Positions 8,450 through 17,277 of a stretch of DNA of 64,000 nucleotides are shown here, piece by piece. The DNA lies in assembly GCF_004341625.1 (NCBI RefSeq), contig NZ_SLZG01000005.1, positions 248,001 through 312,000 on the forward strand, written 5' to 3'. The notes beneath the pieces are model-generated. The model did no database searches, was not told the origin of the DNA, and saw only the letters and a list, made by a program, of their open reading frames with translations. The stretch comes from Rhizobium sp. BK376 (GTDB lineage Bacteria > Pseudomonadota > Alphaproteobacteria > Rhizobiales > Rhizobiaceae). The position numbers and the translations under genes are program-made. Every line of letters begins with the position of its first letter. The first letter of the stretch is position 1.

Positions 8450-9922
8450 ATGAGGTAGATGCTTCTTGTGCTGATCATTTTGACCGCGGTCCCAACCGTG
8501 GTTTCCGCGGAGGTTCCGTGCAACCCTGCACGGACCGGTTGTCGATAGACCCCAGCGATCTGGGGCAAAAGATGGAAGACGTCGCGGCCTTGTTCTTCGG
8601 GGCAATCATAATCATGTTCTTCTCATACGAGCGCTTCAATCGCGTGACATATGATGGCGGCCCGCAGTTGAAACGGCTCATCACCATACTGTCACCCGAC
8701 AGGCTACGAGCGCGCCGCGTCGTGGTGAATGCCTATCTGTTCTATGCGCTGGCACTTGAGGTCATTTATTTCTTCCTGTGTATTTATGCGAAGCCGCTGC
8801 CCGCCCTCGGGGGGCCAAATCTGTTGTCCGCGGAGGTCGGCGCTAGCAAGCTCCCGACCGACTCCTCCGAGACGGCGAACAGTCTTGTCAACGGTTTCGA
8901 CCAGGCGACGGACCTTTGGGTCCGTACATTATCGACCTCTGACGCCGCCTTGGCGGCCAATCCCGGGGCGGCACCGCACTGGACAAGTCGTCCCGCCAAC
9001 AGGATCTTCGCTGGAAAAATTAGAGGAAGTTCTCGGCCACCACGCGATGCCCGGGCAAATTCGTTCTTACACATTGGTGAGCGTAGGGTGGACAGGCAGG
9101 TGTGACGGTGTTGGTCCTGCTCCTCTGGAGCCTGTTCCTTGGCGGTTATCAATACGAATTGCAGTTCAACGCGGCGGGCGACGTATACTGGAGGTCGCTG
9201 AACTATATATTTGATGGGTCCATCAGTCTCTTCATCCCTGTCCTGTTGGCTCTTGCGCTGCGCGCTGCGGGCCTCCAATCACGAAGCTGGTACGGCAAAA
9301 AAGCGCATTGGACCATGCGCCTGCCGCAGATGGTTCTTGTTTTTCTTGTCTCCTGGGGGGTGGCGTCGCTTTTTCGAATTGGGATTGCTGGTCATAGGAG
9401 TGCTGGATGCCAAGCTCGCCGCGGGCTCGAGGCCCGGTGCAGCGCGTGCGAGCTGGGGTCAAATGCCCGGCGGATCTCTCCAGTACCGGCAACGGGGATT
9501 ATGAGCCATACGCGGTCGTTCTGTCGTCAAAGCACATTCCTGCTTTTCCGGAGAGGTTTACTCTGGCCCTTTATGGGATGTTCGAAGACGGCACTATAGA
9601 GAGACTTTTCAAAGGGCATTTTCCCGACGAGACGCAGAAATCGCAATATCTCACGATCCTCTTTGCCATCAATAGCATTCCGGCCGGCGTTCCACCTCCT
9701 ATCAAAAGTCCCTCGGATGGCTCGAACTAACCGGGCTTTGTGCACAAGCCGCAAAAGGCGCCAAGCCTCAATCTCAGTTTCCACGTTACGAAAGAACAAT
9801 TCAACGAAATAGATTCGCCGTTCAAGGACCGCTTGCTGAAATATCCTCGCTTCAAAGTCGGACTAGAGACCAAGAGACGCTACCACTCGAAAGCGAAAGC
9901 AATCGTCAGTGTCTGTTATTGA
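8450..9922 (+). pseudogene. Broken membrane-protein gene(s), multiple frameshifts
   Basis: Coding-like sequence continues for about 1.4 kb but only by switching frame at least four times. It starts with ATG-AGG-TAG and a secretion-signal-like stretch at 8459 (MLLVLIILTAVPTVVSA). It moves to another frame with a membrane segment (VAALFFGAIIIMFF) and a second (FYALALEVIYFFLCIYA), then EKLEEVLGHHAMPGQIRS in a third. Two more membrane segments follow from 9102, and then a soluble part near 9500-9920 (FTLALYGMFEDGTIERLF; FHVTKEQFNEI). An in-frame stop lies near 9728. I do not recognise the family. It is best read as one or two decayed genes. Confidence 0.6.
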
Positions 9923-10233
9923 ATAGAGCGTTGATTGACGATGTCCTCGGATAACAAAATGGTTCTGCAAAGACGTCGGTCGCCTTTTGACAGTTTTGCG
10001 GTGCCGTCAATTTTCGCCGCGGCGTCGGCCGTCTGAACTGGTGGTCTGATGACAGATTCGCCGAAAGTGCTTTCTGGATACACGCGTAAGGCTGTTCCGG
10101 TCCAAGGGTCGAACAAATCCTTTCGGAGCTTCGAACGCACCGCACGTCGCGTGACCCGTCGATCCCGGAGCCCCAAGCTATCTCCGGCAGCGCCCAATAA
10201 CGCGCGGCCGGAGATCTAAACTGCGACCTGCTT
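9923..10233. other. Intergenic region, no supported gene
   Basis: This region lies between the decayed gene and the end of the fucU-like operon. A 56-codon open frame (10049-10219, plus) is present but has no ribosome-binding site and a low-complexity Arg/Ser-rich product, so it is not called. Confidence 0.5.
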
Positions 10234-10674
10234 TTAATTGCCGCCGAGATTGACCGTCCCCTTGCGGATGATCACGTTGCCGTAGAAGAGCGTTTCACCC
10301 GTGGAGATCACCGCAAAGGCTTCCTTGGTGCGTTCGTAAAAGGCGAAGCGTTCGATGCGCGTCAGTCTGACCGGTTGCCCGGGCAAGGCATCGAGCGCCT
10401 CCTGGATTGCGACATGTGCCGGAACAATCGTGTCCGGCTCGCCGATCACTTCCATGCCAATCACCGGATCAGGCTCCGATTCATCGACCGGCATGACGGA
10501 AAGGACGGCCTTCAGCATGCGGGGCAGATCCGCGGCCTCCATGCGGATGAGGCGTTTTGCGACAGTCTGGGCTGGAAAGCTGCCGTCGGCGATGACGATT
10601 TCGTCGCCATGGCCCATTGCGCGCAGTGCGTAGAGAATGTCGGCATTCAGGATCGGGTCGATACCTATCAGCAT
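10234..10674 (-). CDS. fucU: L-fucose mutarotase-like, RbsD/FucU family (146 aa)
   Basis: This small cytoplasmic protein is of the RbsD/FucU mutarotase family, which interconverts alpha and beta anomers of free sugars. The start MLIGIDPILNADILYALRAMGHGDEI is characteristic, with the catalytic His in MGHGD. The internal segment IERFAFYERTKEAFAVI and the end FYGNVIIRKG are typical of FucU and not RbsD. It is the last gene of a tight minus-strand operon, 9 bases after the DUF1349 gene. Its company, a fuconolactonase-like hydrolase and an aldo/keto reductase, supports action on L-fucose or a related 6-deoxysugar. Confidence 0.85.
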   Translation of the reverse strand: MLIGIDPILNADILYALRAMGHGDEIVIADGSFPAQTVAKRLIRMEAADLPRMLKAVLSVMPVDESEPDPVIGMEVIGEPDTIVPAHVAIQEALDALPGQPVRLTRIERFAFYERTKEAFAVISTGETLFYGNVIIRKGTVNLGGN

Positions 10675-10683
10675 TATTCGTCC

Positions 10684-11268
10684 TCAGGTCAGGTCGTGAA
10701 GGTCTTTGGTGATCGCAGGGCCGATCTCGAATTCCGAGAAATGGACGGTCAGTCCACTGCGCTCCGGTGTGCAGGCGGTCGGGCCTACATCGTAACGATC
10801 AGCGACGGGGAAGGGTGCAAGCCGCAGCAGTGGCCAGAAGCTGCCGTTGCGCGAAGCCTGGATGCGCATCGCGCCCTTGGCAAGCGTGATGCGAATATAG
10901 AAATCCTCAAGCTCCTTGAAGGGCTGCGAGACGGACCAGTCGGAGGTGCCATCGGTAATGACGGTGCTGAGGAACAACTCGCCATCGGTAAATTCAACGC
11001 CTGTCTTGACCCAGCGCTTCTCGTCGATGCGCACCATGAGCCCGGCCTGGTCGTAAAGCGTGCGGAACTCGCCCCTGATGCGAATTTTCGCAGTGAAGCC
11101 GTCGGCGGTGGGAAATCCGAGGAAATGGCCCGTGTCACGCGTAAAGCCATAATAGGTTTGCCGCCAGAAATCGGTCTTCTCGTCGGTCGTCATCGTAAGA
11201 CCAGAAGTAGAAGCGTCCCAGTTCGTCGGGGTATTCAGCCATTTGCCGTCTTTGAAATTGATGCTCAT
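10684..11268 (-). CDS. DUF1349 family protein (194 aa)
   Basis: This is a DUF1349 protein, a concanavalin-like beta-sandwich of about 190 residues, found in many sugar-catabolic operons. Recognisable stretches are GLTMTTDEKTDFWRQTYYGF, the central YDQAGLMVRIDEKRWVKTGVEF and the C-terminal LTVHFSEFEIG. Members are thought to bind or modify carbohydrates, but no reaction is established. There is no signal peptide, so it is cytoplasmic. The gene overlaps the end of the upstream amidohydrolase gene by 4 bases and lies 9 bases before the mutarotase gene. Confidence 0.85.
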   Translation of the reverse strand: MSINFKDGKWLNTPTNWDASTSGLTMTTDEKTDFWRQTYYGFTRDTGHFLGFPTADGFTAKIRIRGEFRTLYDQAGLMVRIDEKRWVKTGVEFTDGELFLSTVITDGTSDWSVSQPFKELEDFYIRITLAKGAMRIQASRNGSFWPLLRLAPFPVADRYDVGPTACTPERSGLTVHFSEFEIGPAITKDLHDLT

Positions 11269-12143
11269 TTCGAAATTCCGTCCGTTGAAAGATGATAGGC
11301 GTCGATTGCATTGCGTTCGAAGAAACGGTCACTGATATCCGGCGCGACGGTATTCAAGCGCGAGGCGATCGCCTTGACGTCAGAATAGGAGGCCGCAAGC
11401 GTCGAGACCGGCCAGTCGGAACCGAAGATCAGCCTGTTGGGGCCAAAGCATTCGAAGGCAATCTTGATGTATGGGTCGAAATCGGTTGGTACTGCGCCGT
11501 TCCAGTCGGCTTCGGTGACGAGGCCCGAGACCTTGCACCAGACGTTGCCGCATCCTGCAAGTTCCCTGAACGCACTCTCCCAGGCGGCTAAGAAGCCGGC
11601 TGCAATTGGCGGCTTGGCCATGTGATCCAGTACGAAGCGTCCAGTCGGAAAGCGGCGCACGAGGTCGGTCGCGGCGGGCAGCTCACGCGTTCGCACCAGC
11701 AGATCGAAGCTCAGTCCCGCCTGCAAAACGGCGCTGACGCCATGATGGACAGCGGGCCGCCGGAGCCAATCGGCATCCGGTTCGTCGTGGACATTGTGGC
11801 GGATGCCCACGAGGCGCGGTCCACCGGGAAGCGTCCGCAGTGCCGCGATTTGCGCAGCGACATCATCAGCCTGGAGATCAACCCAGCCGACGACGCCGGC
11901 AACGAAGCTATGTGCATGGGCTATCGCCAGGAAGTCGCGCGTTTCGTCGAGATCGTGGCGACATTGCACGAGAATGGTCGCATCCACGCCTGATCCGGCC
12001 ATGAGCGGCAGGAGGTCGGCGGGACCGAAATTGCGCCGCAACGGTAGCATCCCGTCGCCTTCCATCCAGGGATACGTTCCGGAGGTCAAATCCCAGAAAT
12101 GCTGATGCGCGTCGATCACCCGGTTCACCATCTCGCGGCTCAT
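11265..12143 (-). CDS. Amidohydrolase-2 family lactonase, L-fuconolactonase-like (292 aa)
   Basis: This TIM-barrel metal-dependent hydrolase belongs to the amidohydrolase-2 group. The first metal motif is VIDAHQHFWD near the N-terminus. Central FVLDHMAKPPI and the late LIFGSDWPVS, with the conserved Asp, are the hallmarks of sugar-acid lactonases such as L-fuconolactonase and 4-sulfomuconolactonase. It would open the lactone produced by the neighbouring aldo/keto reductase, yielding the aldonate. It overlaps both flanking genes by 4 bases (11265-11268 and 12140-12143), so translation is coupled. Confidence 0.87.
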   Translation of the reverse strand: MSREMVNRVIDAHQHFWDLTSGTYPWMEGDGMLPLRRNFGPADLLPLMAGSGVDATILVQCRHDLDETRDFLAIAHAHSFVAGVVGWVDLQADDVAAQIAALRTLPGGPRLVGIRHNVHDEPDADWLRRPAVHHGVSAVLQAGLSFDLLVRTRELPAATDLVRRFPTGRFVLDHMAKPPIAAGFLAAWESAFRELAGCGNVWCKVSGLVTEADWNGAVPTDFDPYIKIAFECFGPNRLIFGSDWPVSTLAASYSDVKAIASRLNTVAPDISDRFFERNAIDAYHLSTDGISK

Positions 12144-13126
12144 GCGGTCGGCGCATCGGCAGCAATCAGGCCCTCTGCCTTCAACTCCTGCCAGAGAGCC
12201 GCTGGGATGGGCTGACGGAACCGGGCGACGTTCTCCCGTATCTCTTCGGGGCTGCGGGCGCCGGTGAGGATGCTGGAAACGGCCGGATGGGCCAGCGGAA
12301 ACTGGATGGCAGCGGCTTTCAGCGGCACGTCGTGGCGAAGGCAGACCGTCTCCAGCCGGTGTGCGCGCTCGATCAAGGCCTGGTCGGCATCCTGATAGTT
12401 GAATTTCGCGCCGGCCCGCGGGTCGGCGAGAAGACCGCTATTATAGACCCCGCCGATGATAACGGAGATGTTCTTTTCGACGCAGAGCGGCAGGAAATCC
12501 GAAAGCGCTCCCTGTTCCAGCAGTGTGTAGCGGCCGGCAAGCAAAAAGCAGTCGAAATTTCCGTTGCGGGCAAATTCGGCGAGCATTTCGCTCTGGTTCA
12601 TACCCGCGCCTACCGCGCCGATGGTCCCGTCGCTCCGAAGCCGGTCGAGCGCTTTGTAAGCGCCGTCGATCGCTTCGGCATAATGGTTGTCCGGATCGTG
12701 GATATGCAGCACGTCGATGCGATCGGTATCGAGGCGCTTTAGGCTTTCCTCGACGGAGGTCATCACACCATCATAGCTGAAATCAAAGACAGGCCGCTCG
12801 GGCGGAGTTCCCTTGTAGTACGCGTCTTCCCCTTCGGGTGTCTCCGGCAGACGGAGCAGGCGTCCGACCTTGGTGCAGAGAACATAGTCCTGACGAGGCT
12901 TGGTTTTCAGGAAGGCGCCGAGCCGCTGCTCGGCCATGCCGTTGCCATATTGCGGGGCGGTGTCGAAGAAACGTACGCCGAGTTCCCAGGCTGTCTCCAT
13001 CGTCTTTTCGGCGACCGTTTCGCTGGTTGCCGAATAGAGACCACCAATTGCGGTCGTGCCAAAGCCCAGTATCGTCGCCGACAGGTCTGTAGCGCCAAGG
13101 CGGCGTTTCTCAAATTTTTCTTCCAT
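12140..13126 (-). CDS. Aldo/keto reductase, L-fucose dehydrogenase-like (328 aa)
   Basis: This NAD(P)-dependent aldo/keto reductase shows the catalytic tetrad residues D55 and Y60 (FFDTAPQYGNG), K86 (LCTKVGR) and the His of VLHIHDPDNH. The fold start RRLGATDLSATILGFGTTAIGG is like L-fucose dehydrogenase / D-threo-aldose 1-dehydrogenase and pyridoxal 4-dehydrogenase. With a lactonase and FucU next to it, oxidation of L-fucose (or L-galactose/D-arabinose) to the lactone is the best guess. It is the first gene of the four-gene minus-strand operon. Its promoter must lie in the AT-rich 13127-13285 interval shared with the divergent aminotransferase gene. Confidence 0.86.
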   Translation of the reverse strand: MEEKFEKRRLGATDLSATILGFGTTAIGGLYSATSETVAEKTMETAWELGVRFFDTAPQYGNGMAEQRLGAFLKTKPRQDYVLCTKVGRLLRLPETPEGEDAYYKGTPPERPVFDFSYDGVMTSVEESLKRLDTDRIDVLHIHDPDNHYAEAIDGAYKALDRLRSDGTIGAVGAGMNQSEMLAEFARNGNFDCFLLAGRYTLLEQGALSDFLPLCVEKNISVIIGGVYNSGLLADPRAGAKFNYQDADQALIERAHRLETVCLRHDVPLKAAAIQFPLAHPAVSSILTGARSPEEIRENVARFRQPIPAALWQELKAEGLIAADAPTA

Positions 13127-13285
13127 GAAAATTCCATCCCGAAAAGTGCCGAAAACCAGGCTGCTTTTTAATTTTCATTCTCTTTCCGTTCTGTCAATAA
13201 ATTTCTTTTGAGAAAATTTGCTTGCGTATCTGCAAAATTTTTGTCAGCTTCCGAATATCGGTTTCGAACATAGAAGTTCTCAAGC
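13127..13285. promoter_or_regulatory. AT-rich divergent promoter region with inverted repeat
   Basis: This 159-base spacer between two divergent operons is far more AT-rich than its surroundings. It holds an imperfect inverted repeat, AAAATTTGC (13213-13221) facing GCAAAATTTT (13232-13241), and a nearby related AAATTTCTTTTGAG. This is a candidate binding site for the XRE-cupin or GntR regulator encoded downstream. Confidence 0.4.
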
Positions 13286-14191
13286 ATGACCACCGACTTT
13301 TCCAAGGGCGCCGCATTTTGTGAGGGGAAATTCGTCCCGATCGCTGAAGCGGCAATTTCCGTTCTGGATTGGGGATTCACCCGGTCGGACGTGACCTATG
13401 ATGTTGTCCATGTTCGCGATGGCGGGTTCTTTCGGCTGCAGGATCATCTGGACCGGTTCGAGCGCTCGCTGACCAGCCTGCGTCTCTCACCTCAGCATTT
13501 GATGGTCGAAATTGGCGAGATTGCCATGCGCTGTGTGGCTCTATCCGGCCTCCGTGATTCCTATGTCGCCATGATCTGCACCCGGGGGAAGCCCCGCATT
13601 TTCGGTTCGCGGCGGCCGCAGGACTGTGACAATAAATTGATCGTCTACGCGATCCCATGGATCGACGTGATCCCGCTCGACGTGCAGGAGAGGGGCGCGC
13701 ATCTCCATATTGCGTCTATCCCCCGCATCGCTCCGGCTTCGATCGATCCGACGATCAAGAACTATCATTGGGGCGATCTCACCCGCGGCCTCTTCGAAGC
13801 CCATGATGCGGGCGCGGATACCGCGGTTCTGCTGGACGCCGAGGGCTTCGTAACAGAGGGGCCTGGATTCAACGTTTTCATCGTCAAGGACGGCGAGGCC
13901 CTGACGCCGGACCGTGGTGCCCTGGAAGGCATCACCCGTCGCTCCGTGCTCGAACTTTGCGGATTGCTGGGCATTCCTGCCCGCATCGCGCCTCTAAGGA
14001 GAGAGGATCTGGAATCGGCAGACGAAATGTTCTGCACGACGACAGCGGGCGGCGTCATGCCCGTATCGAGGATCGGCGACCATATCATGGGCAACGACAG
14101 GCCAGGTGCGGTCAGTCTCAGGCTCAAGTCGTCTTACTGGGAAAAACATAAGGCCGGCTGGCACCGCACGCCGGTCGACTATTCAATTTAA
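13286..14191 (+). CDS. Class IV aminotransferase, PLP-dependent (301 aa)
   Basis: This is a fold-type IV PLP enzyme of the branched-chain/D-amino-acid aminotransferase and aminodeoxychorismate lyase family. It shows the N-terminal DWGFTRSDVTYDVVHV, the catalytic lysine in TIKNYHWGDLTRGLFEA, and the cofactor-phosphate region TEGPGFNVFIV. The end of the family signature, MFCTTTAGGVMPVS, is also present. Substrate cannot be deduced. It is the first gene of a plus-strand set with a PotD-like binding protein (26 bases later) and its transporter, suggesting that an imported amine or amino acid is transaminated first. Confidence 0.87.
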   Translation: MTTDFSKGAAFCEGKFVPIAEAAISVLDWGFTRSDVTYDVVHVRDGGFFRLQDHLDRFERSLTSLRLSPQHLMVEIGEIAMRCVALSGLRDSYVAMICTRGKPRIFGSRRPQDCDNKLIVYAIPWIDVIPLDVQERGAHLHIASIPRIAPASIDPTIKNYHWGDLTRGLFEAHDAGADTAVLLDAEGFVTEGPGFNVFIVKDGEALTPDRGALEGITRRSVLELCGLLGIPARIAPLRREDLESADEMFCTTTAGGVMPVSRIGDHIMGNDRPGAVSLRLKSSYWEKHKAGWHRTPVDYSI

Positions 14192-14217
14192 ACAACCACG
14201 TTCTAAGGGGAACGACA

Positions 14218-15264
14218 ATGAAAAGACGTGAATTTCTGACCGCTTCAGCAGCGGTTGCTGTCGGTACGCTTGCGGCTCCGGCGCTCGTGCGTCCGGCGCG
14301 CGCGGCCGGCAAGGAGCTGCGTATGTTGACCTGGGAGGGTTATGCCGACGATCAGTGGGTGAAGGCTTTCGAGGAAAAGACGGGCGCAACCGTCAGCGTC
14401 AGCTATACGGGCAGCGTCGATGAAATCTTTGCAAAAATGACAGCCTCCGAAGGCGCGGATTTCGACGTGATCGCGATAGAGACGTCATCCTACAAGCGCC
14501 TGACAGAGGAGAAGCTGATCCAGCCGCTGGATAGCGCCAAGCTGCCCAACATCAAGAACCTCGCCGGCGCCTTCAAGCGTGTTTCGGCCATCGTTTTCGA
14601 CGGCAAGACCTATGCCACGCCCTTCGCATGGGGCTCGATCCCACTGATCTATAGTGCCGACACTTTCCAGACGCCTCCAGATAGCTGGGAAGTGCTTTGG
14701 GATGAGAAATACAAGGGCCGCATCATCGTCATGGACGACGCCAACAATGCGATCGTGACGGCGGCGCTGACACTTGGCATCCGCAATCCTTTCAATCTCA
14801 CCGATGAGCAGTTCGATCAGGTGAAGAAGAAGCTCCTGGCGCAGAAGGCGAACGTTGCCAGCTACTATGCCGGTTTCGATGACGGCGTCAGTATCTTCGC
14901 CCAGGGCGGCATCGACCTGATGATGTCGATGGGCGAGCCGCAGGCACCGATGCTCAAGAAGCAGGGCGCCAATGTCGGCCTCGTCATTCCGAAGGAAGGC
15001 GCAATCGGCTGGATCGACTGCTGGGCAATCAGCGCTAAGGCGCGTGATCTCGACCTCGCGCACGCCTGGATCGACGCTATGCTTGAGCCCGCCGTCGGGA
15101 CCTATATCAGCACGAAGACAGGTTACGGCAACACGACGAACCAGGCAGTCAATATCGACGCCGGCCTAACCTATGCCGACAAGCTGGTCTTCTTGCAGGC
15201 GCCCGAAGACTTTGCCAAGCGCATCGAGCTTTGGAACGAGATTAAGGCTACTCCGGTACAATAA
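14218..15264 (+). CDS. PotD-like ABC transporter substrate-binding protein (348 aa)
   Basis: This periplasmic binding protein is of the spermidine/putrescine (PotD/PotF) type. It has a Tat-like signal (MKRREFLTASAAVAVGTLAAPALV). The mature part starts KELRMLTWEGYADDQWVKAFEEKTG, a family hallmark, and contains DFDVIAIETSSYKRL and GAIGWIDCWAIS. The ligand may be a polyamine or another small cationic or amino compound. The stop overlaps the ATG of the ATPase gene by one base (TAATG), and ATPase and permease genes follow directly in Pot order. Confidence 0.9.
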   Translation: MKRREFLTASAAVAVGTLAAPALVRPARAAGKELRMLTWEGYADDQWVKAFEEKTGATVSVSYTGSVDEIFAKMTASEGADFDVIAIETSSYKRLTEEKLIQPLDSAKLPNIKNLAGAFKRVSAIVFDGKTYATPFAWGSIPLIYSADTFQTPPDSWEVLWDEKYKGRIIVMDDANNAIVTAALTLGIRNPFNLTDEQFDQVKKKLLAQKANVASYYAGFDDGVSIFAQGGIDLMMSMGEPQAPMLKKQGANVGLVIPKEGAIGWIDCWAISAKARDLDLAHAWIDAMLEPAVGTYISTKTGYGNTTNQAVNIDAGLTYADKLVFLQAPEDFAKRIELWNEIKATPVQ

Positions 15265-16373
15265 TGGTTGCGTTGGTTTCAGATAGTTCGGATTTGGCCG
15301 CCGGGAGACAGAACGTCATCCAGCTCGTTCGGGTGACCAAATCCTATAAGGCCGTCGACGTGCTGAAGCCCGTCGATCTCGATATCCGGGATGGTGAGTT
15401 TCTCACCATCCTCGGTCCTTCCGGCTCGGGCAAGACGACGATCCTGCGCATGATCGGCGGTTTCACACCGCCGACGTCAGGCAGGATATTGCTGCGCGGC
15501 GCTGACATCGCGCAGGTCCCGATCTATAAGCGGCCGTTCAATACCGTCTTCCAGGACTATGCGTTGTTTCCTCATATGACGGTTGCCCGGAATGTCGGCT
15601 ACGGCTTGCGCATCCGAAAGACGCCGCCCGGCGAAATCAAGCGGCGGGTAGAGGCGGTTTTGGAAACGGTCAATCTCGCCGACAAGGCGGGTCGCTATCC
15701 GGCGGAGCTGTCCGGCGGTCAGCGGCAGAGGGTGGCGCTTGCACGCGCCATCGTCTGCGAGCCACAGGTGATCCTGCTGGACGAGCCGCTTGCGGCGCTC
15801 GATGCGGAACTTCGCCGCTCGATGCAGGAGTTCCTCAAGGATCTGCAGCGGCGCATCCGCACGACCTTCGTGTTCATCACGCACGATCAGGAAGAAGCCA
15901 TCTCGATGTCGGACCGCATTGCGGTCATGGACCATGGCAACCTGGTGCAGGTCGGCACGCCCCAGGAGATCTATTACCAGCCGAAGAGTGAGTTCGTTGC
16001 GAAATTCTTCGGCGAGAACAATATCCTGCCGGCATCCGCCGGCCGCCACGTCCCCATGATCGAGAGCCCGCTCGGCAAGCATACGGCCTCTTCCGGTCAG
16101 CAGGGCGACCTGCTTCTGGCGATCCGTCCCGAGAGCTTTCGCCTTCATGACGGCAACAATTTGCGTGACGACGAACGCATGGCGAAAGCGCGGCTGGACT
16201 CCGTCACCTTCCTTGGCGCGACCACGCAGCTCTCGCTGTCTGTGGGCGCCGGCAGCGAACATCGGATCAAGGTGCGGATACCGACGGCGCTGTCGGTCCG
16301 CAATCTCGTGGCGGGAAGCGATGTTATGCTCAGATGGTCTGAGACCGATGTCAGCTTCCTATCGAAAGGGTGA
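15264..16373 (+). CDS. PotA-like ABC transporter ATPase (369 aa)
   Basis: This is the nucleotide-binding subunit of the polyamine-type importer. It shows Walker A GPSGSGKTT, the signature [13 protein letters not shown], Walker B VILLDEPLAALDAE and the switch His in FITHDQEEA. The C-terminal 100 residues form the TOBE regulatory domain typical of PotA. It energises uptake with the two permeases encoded next. Confidence 0.92.
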   Translation: MVALVSDSSDLAAGRQNVIQLVRVTKSYKAVDVLKPVDLDIRDGEFLTILGPSGSGKTTILRMIGGFTPPTSGRILLRGADIAQVPIYKRPFNTVFQDYALFPHMTVARNVGYGLRIRKTPPGEIKRRVEAVLETVNLADKAGRYPAELSGGQRQRVALARAIVCEPQVILLDEPLAALDAELRRSMQEFLKDLQRRIRTTFVFITHDQEEAISMSDRIAVMDHGNLVQVGTPQEIYYQPKSEFVAKFFGENNILPASAGRHVPMIESPLGKHTASSGQQGDLLLAIRPESFRLHDGNNLRDDERMAKARLDSVTFLGATTQLSLSVGAGSEHRIKVRIPTALSVRNLVAGSDVMLRWSETDVSFLSKG

Positions 16374-16377
16374 CGCC

Positions 16378-17277
16378 ATGAGCATCGCGACAGCCCCCTC
16401 CGATATCGCAATCGAGCAGGCAGCCTCAAAGCCATCCCGCAGCCTCGGCAAACTCGTCGCGAGTGTGCTGGTTTACGGCCTGCCGACCGTGATGATCCTG
16501 TTGCCGCTCGTGTCCTTCCTTGCCTCCAGTTTTCTCGAGCAGGACAATGGCAAGCTGACGGGCGCACTGACTTTCGCCAACTATGCCGCCTTCTTCACGA
16601 GCGGGAGCTATCTCTACGTCTTCTTCGGCACGCTGAAGCTCGCCTTCGTCGTGGCGCTGATATCGCTCGTCTTCGGCTATATACTTTCGTACCTGATCTG
16701 GCGTCTGGACGGCTCCGTTCGCTACTTGCTTTTGCTCTTGAGCGCGCTTCCGCTGGTCATGAACTATGTCGTCAAGATCTATGCGATGCGCAGCATCCTC
16801 GGCTTCAATGGCTTCCTGAACTCCATACTGCTGTCCCTCGGCATTATCGACGTGCCCAGCAAGCTCTTCATATTCAACCAGACAGCGGTGATGATGACGA
16901 TGGCAGTGATCTATCTGCCCTTCGGCATCCTGCCGATCTTTTTGGCGTTGGAGCGAATTCCGCAATCTCTGATCGCCGCGGCCGCGGATCTCGGTGCAAA
17001 GCCCGGGCAGATATTCCTGACGGTCGTCCTGCCGCTCAGCCTGCCCGGCTCGATTGCCGCGGCGCTCTTTGTCATGGTGATTGCTCTCGGCGATTATCTC
17101 ACGCCTCAGATGGTCGGCGGCAGCGAAGGATTCACCTTCGGTCGCGCCGTCTGGAGCCAGTTCGGCATGGCCTTCAACTGGCCCTTCGGCGCGGCTCTCG
17201 CCGTTATGCTGCTGATTGCCGTCGTCGCGCTGATTGCGCTTGCATCTCTCATTTCACGCACCGCGAGGATCAAATGA
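16378..17277 (+). CDS. PotB-like ABC transporter permease (299 aa)
   Basis: This inner-membrane permease has about six transmembrane helices and the ABC coupling loop near AAADLGAKPGQIFLTVVLPLS. The PotB/PotH type is recognised from the long N-terminal periplasmic loop and GDYLTPQMVGG. I start it at ATG 16378, 4 bases after the ATPase stop. The same frame is open upstream but that part lies inside the ATPase gene. Its stop overlaps the next gene by 4 bases. Confidence 0.9.
   Translation: MSIATAPSDIAIEQAASKPSRSLGKLVASVLVYGLPTVMILLPLVSFLASSFLEQDNGKLTGALTFANYAAFFTSGSYLYVFFGTLKLAFVVALISLVFGYILSYLIWRLDGSVRYLLLLLSALPLVMNYVVKIYAMRSILGFNGFLNSILLSLGIIDVPSKLFIFNQTAVMMTMAVIYLPFGILPIFLALERIPQSLIAAAADLGAKPGQIFLTVVLPLSLPGSIAAALFVMVIALGDYLTPQMVGGSEGFTFGRAVWSQFGMAFNWPFGAALAVMLLIAVVALIALASLISRTARIK

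Noticed and set aside
8450..9922. Decayed region considered as a transposon remnant
   Set aside because: No transposase motif, terminal inverted repeat or target-site duplication was visible; the fragments are membrane helices.
10049..10219. 56-codon plus-strand frame beside the fucU gene
   Set aside because: The product is rich in Arg, Ser and Pro with no recognisable fold, and there is no start signal.
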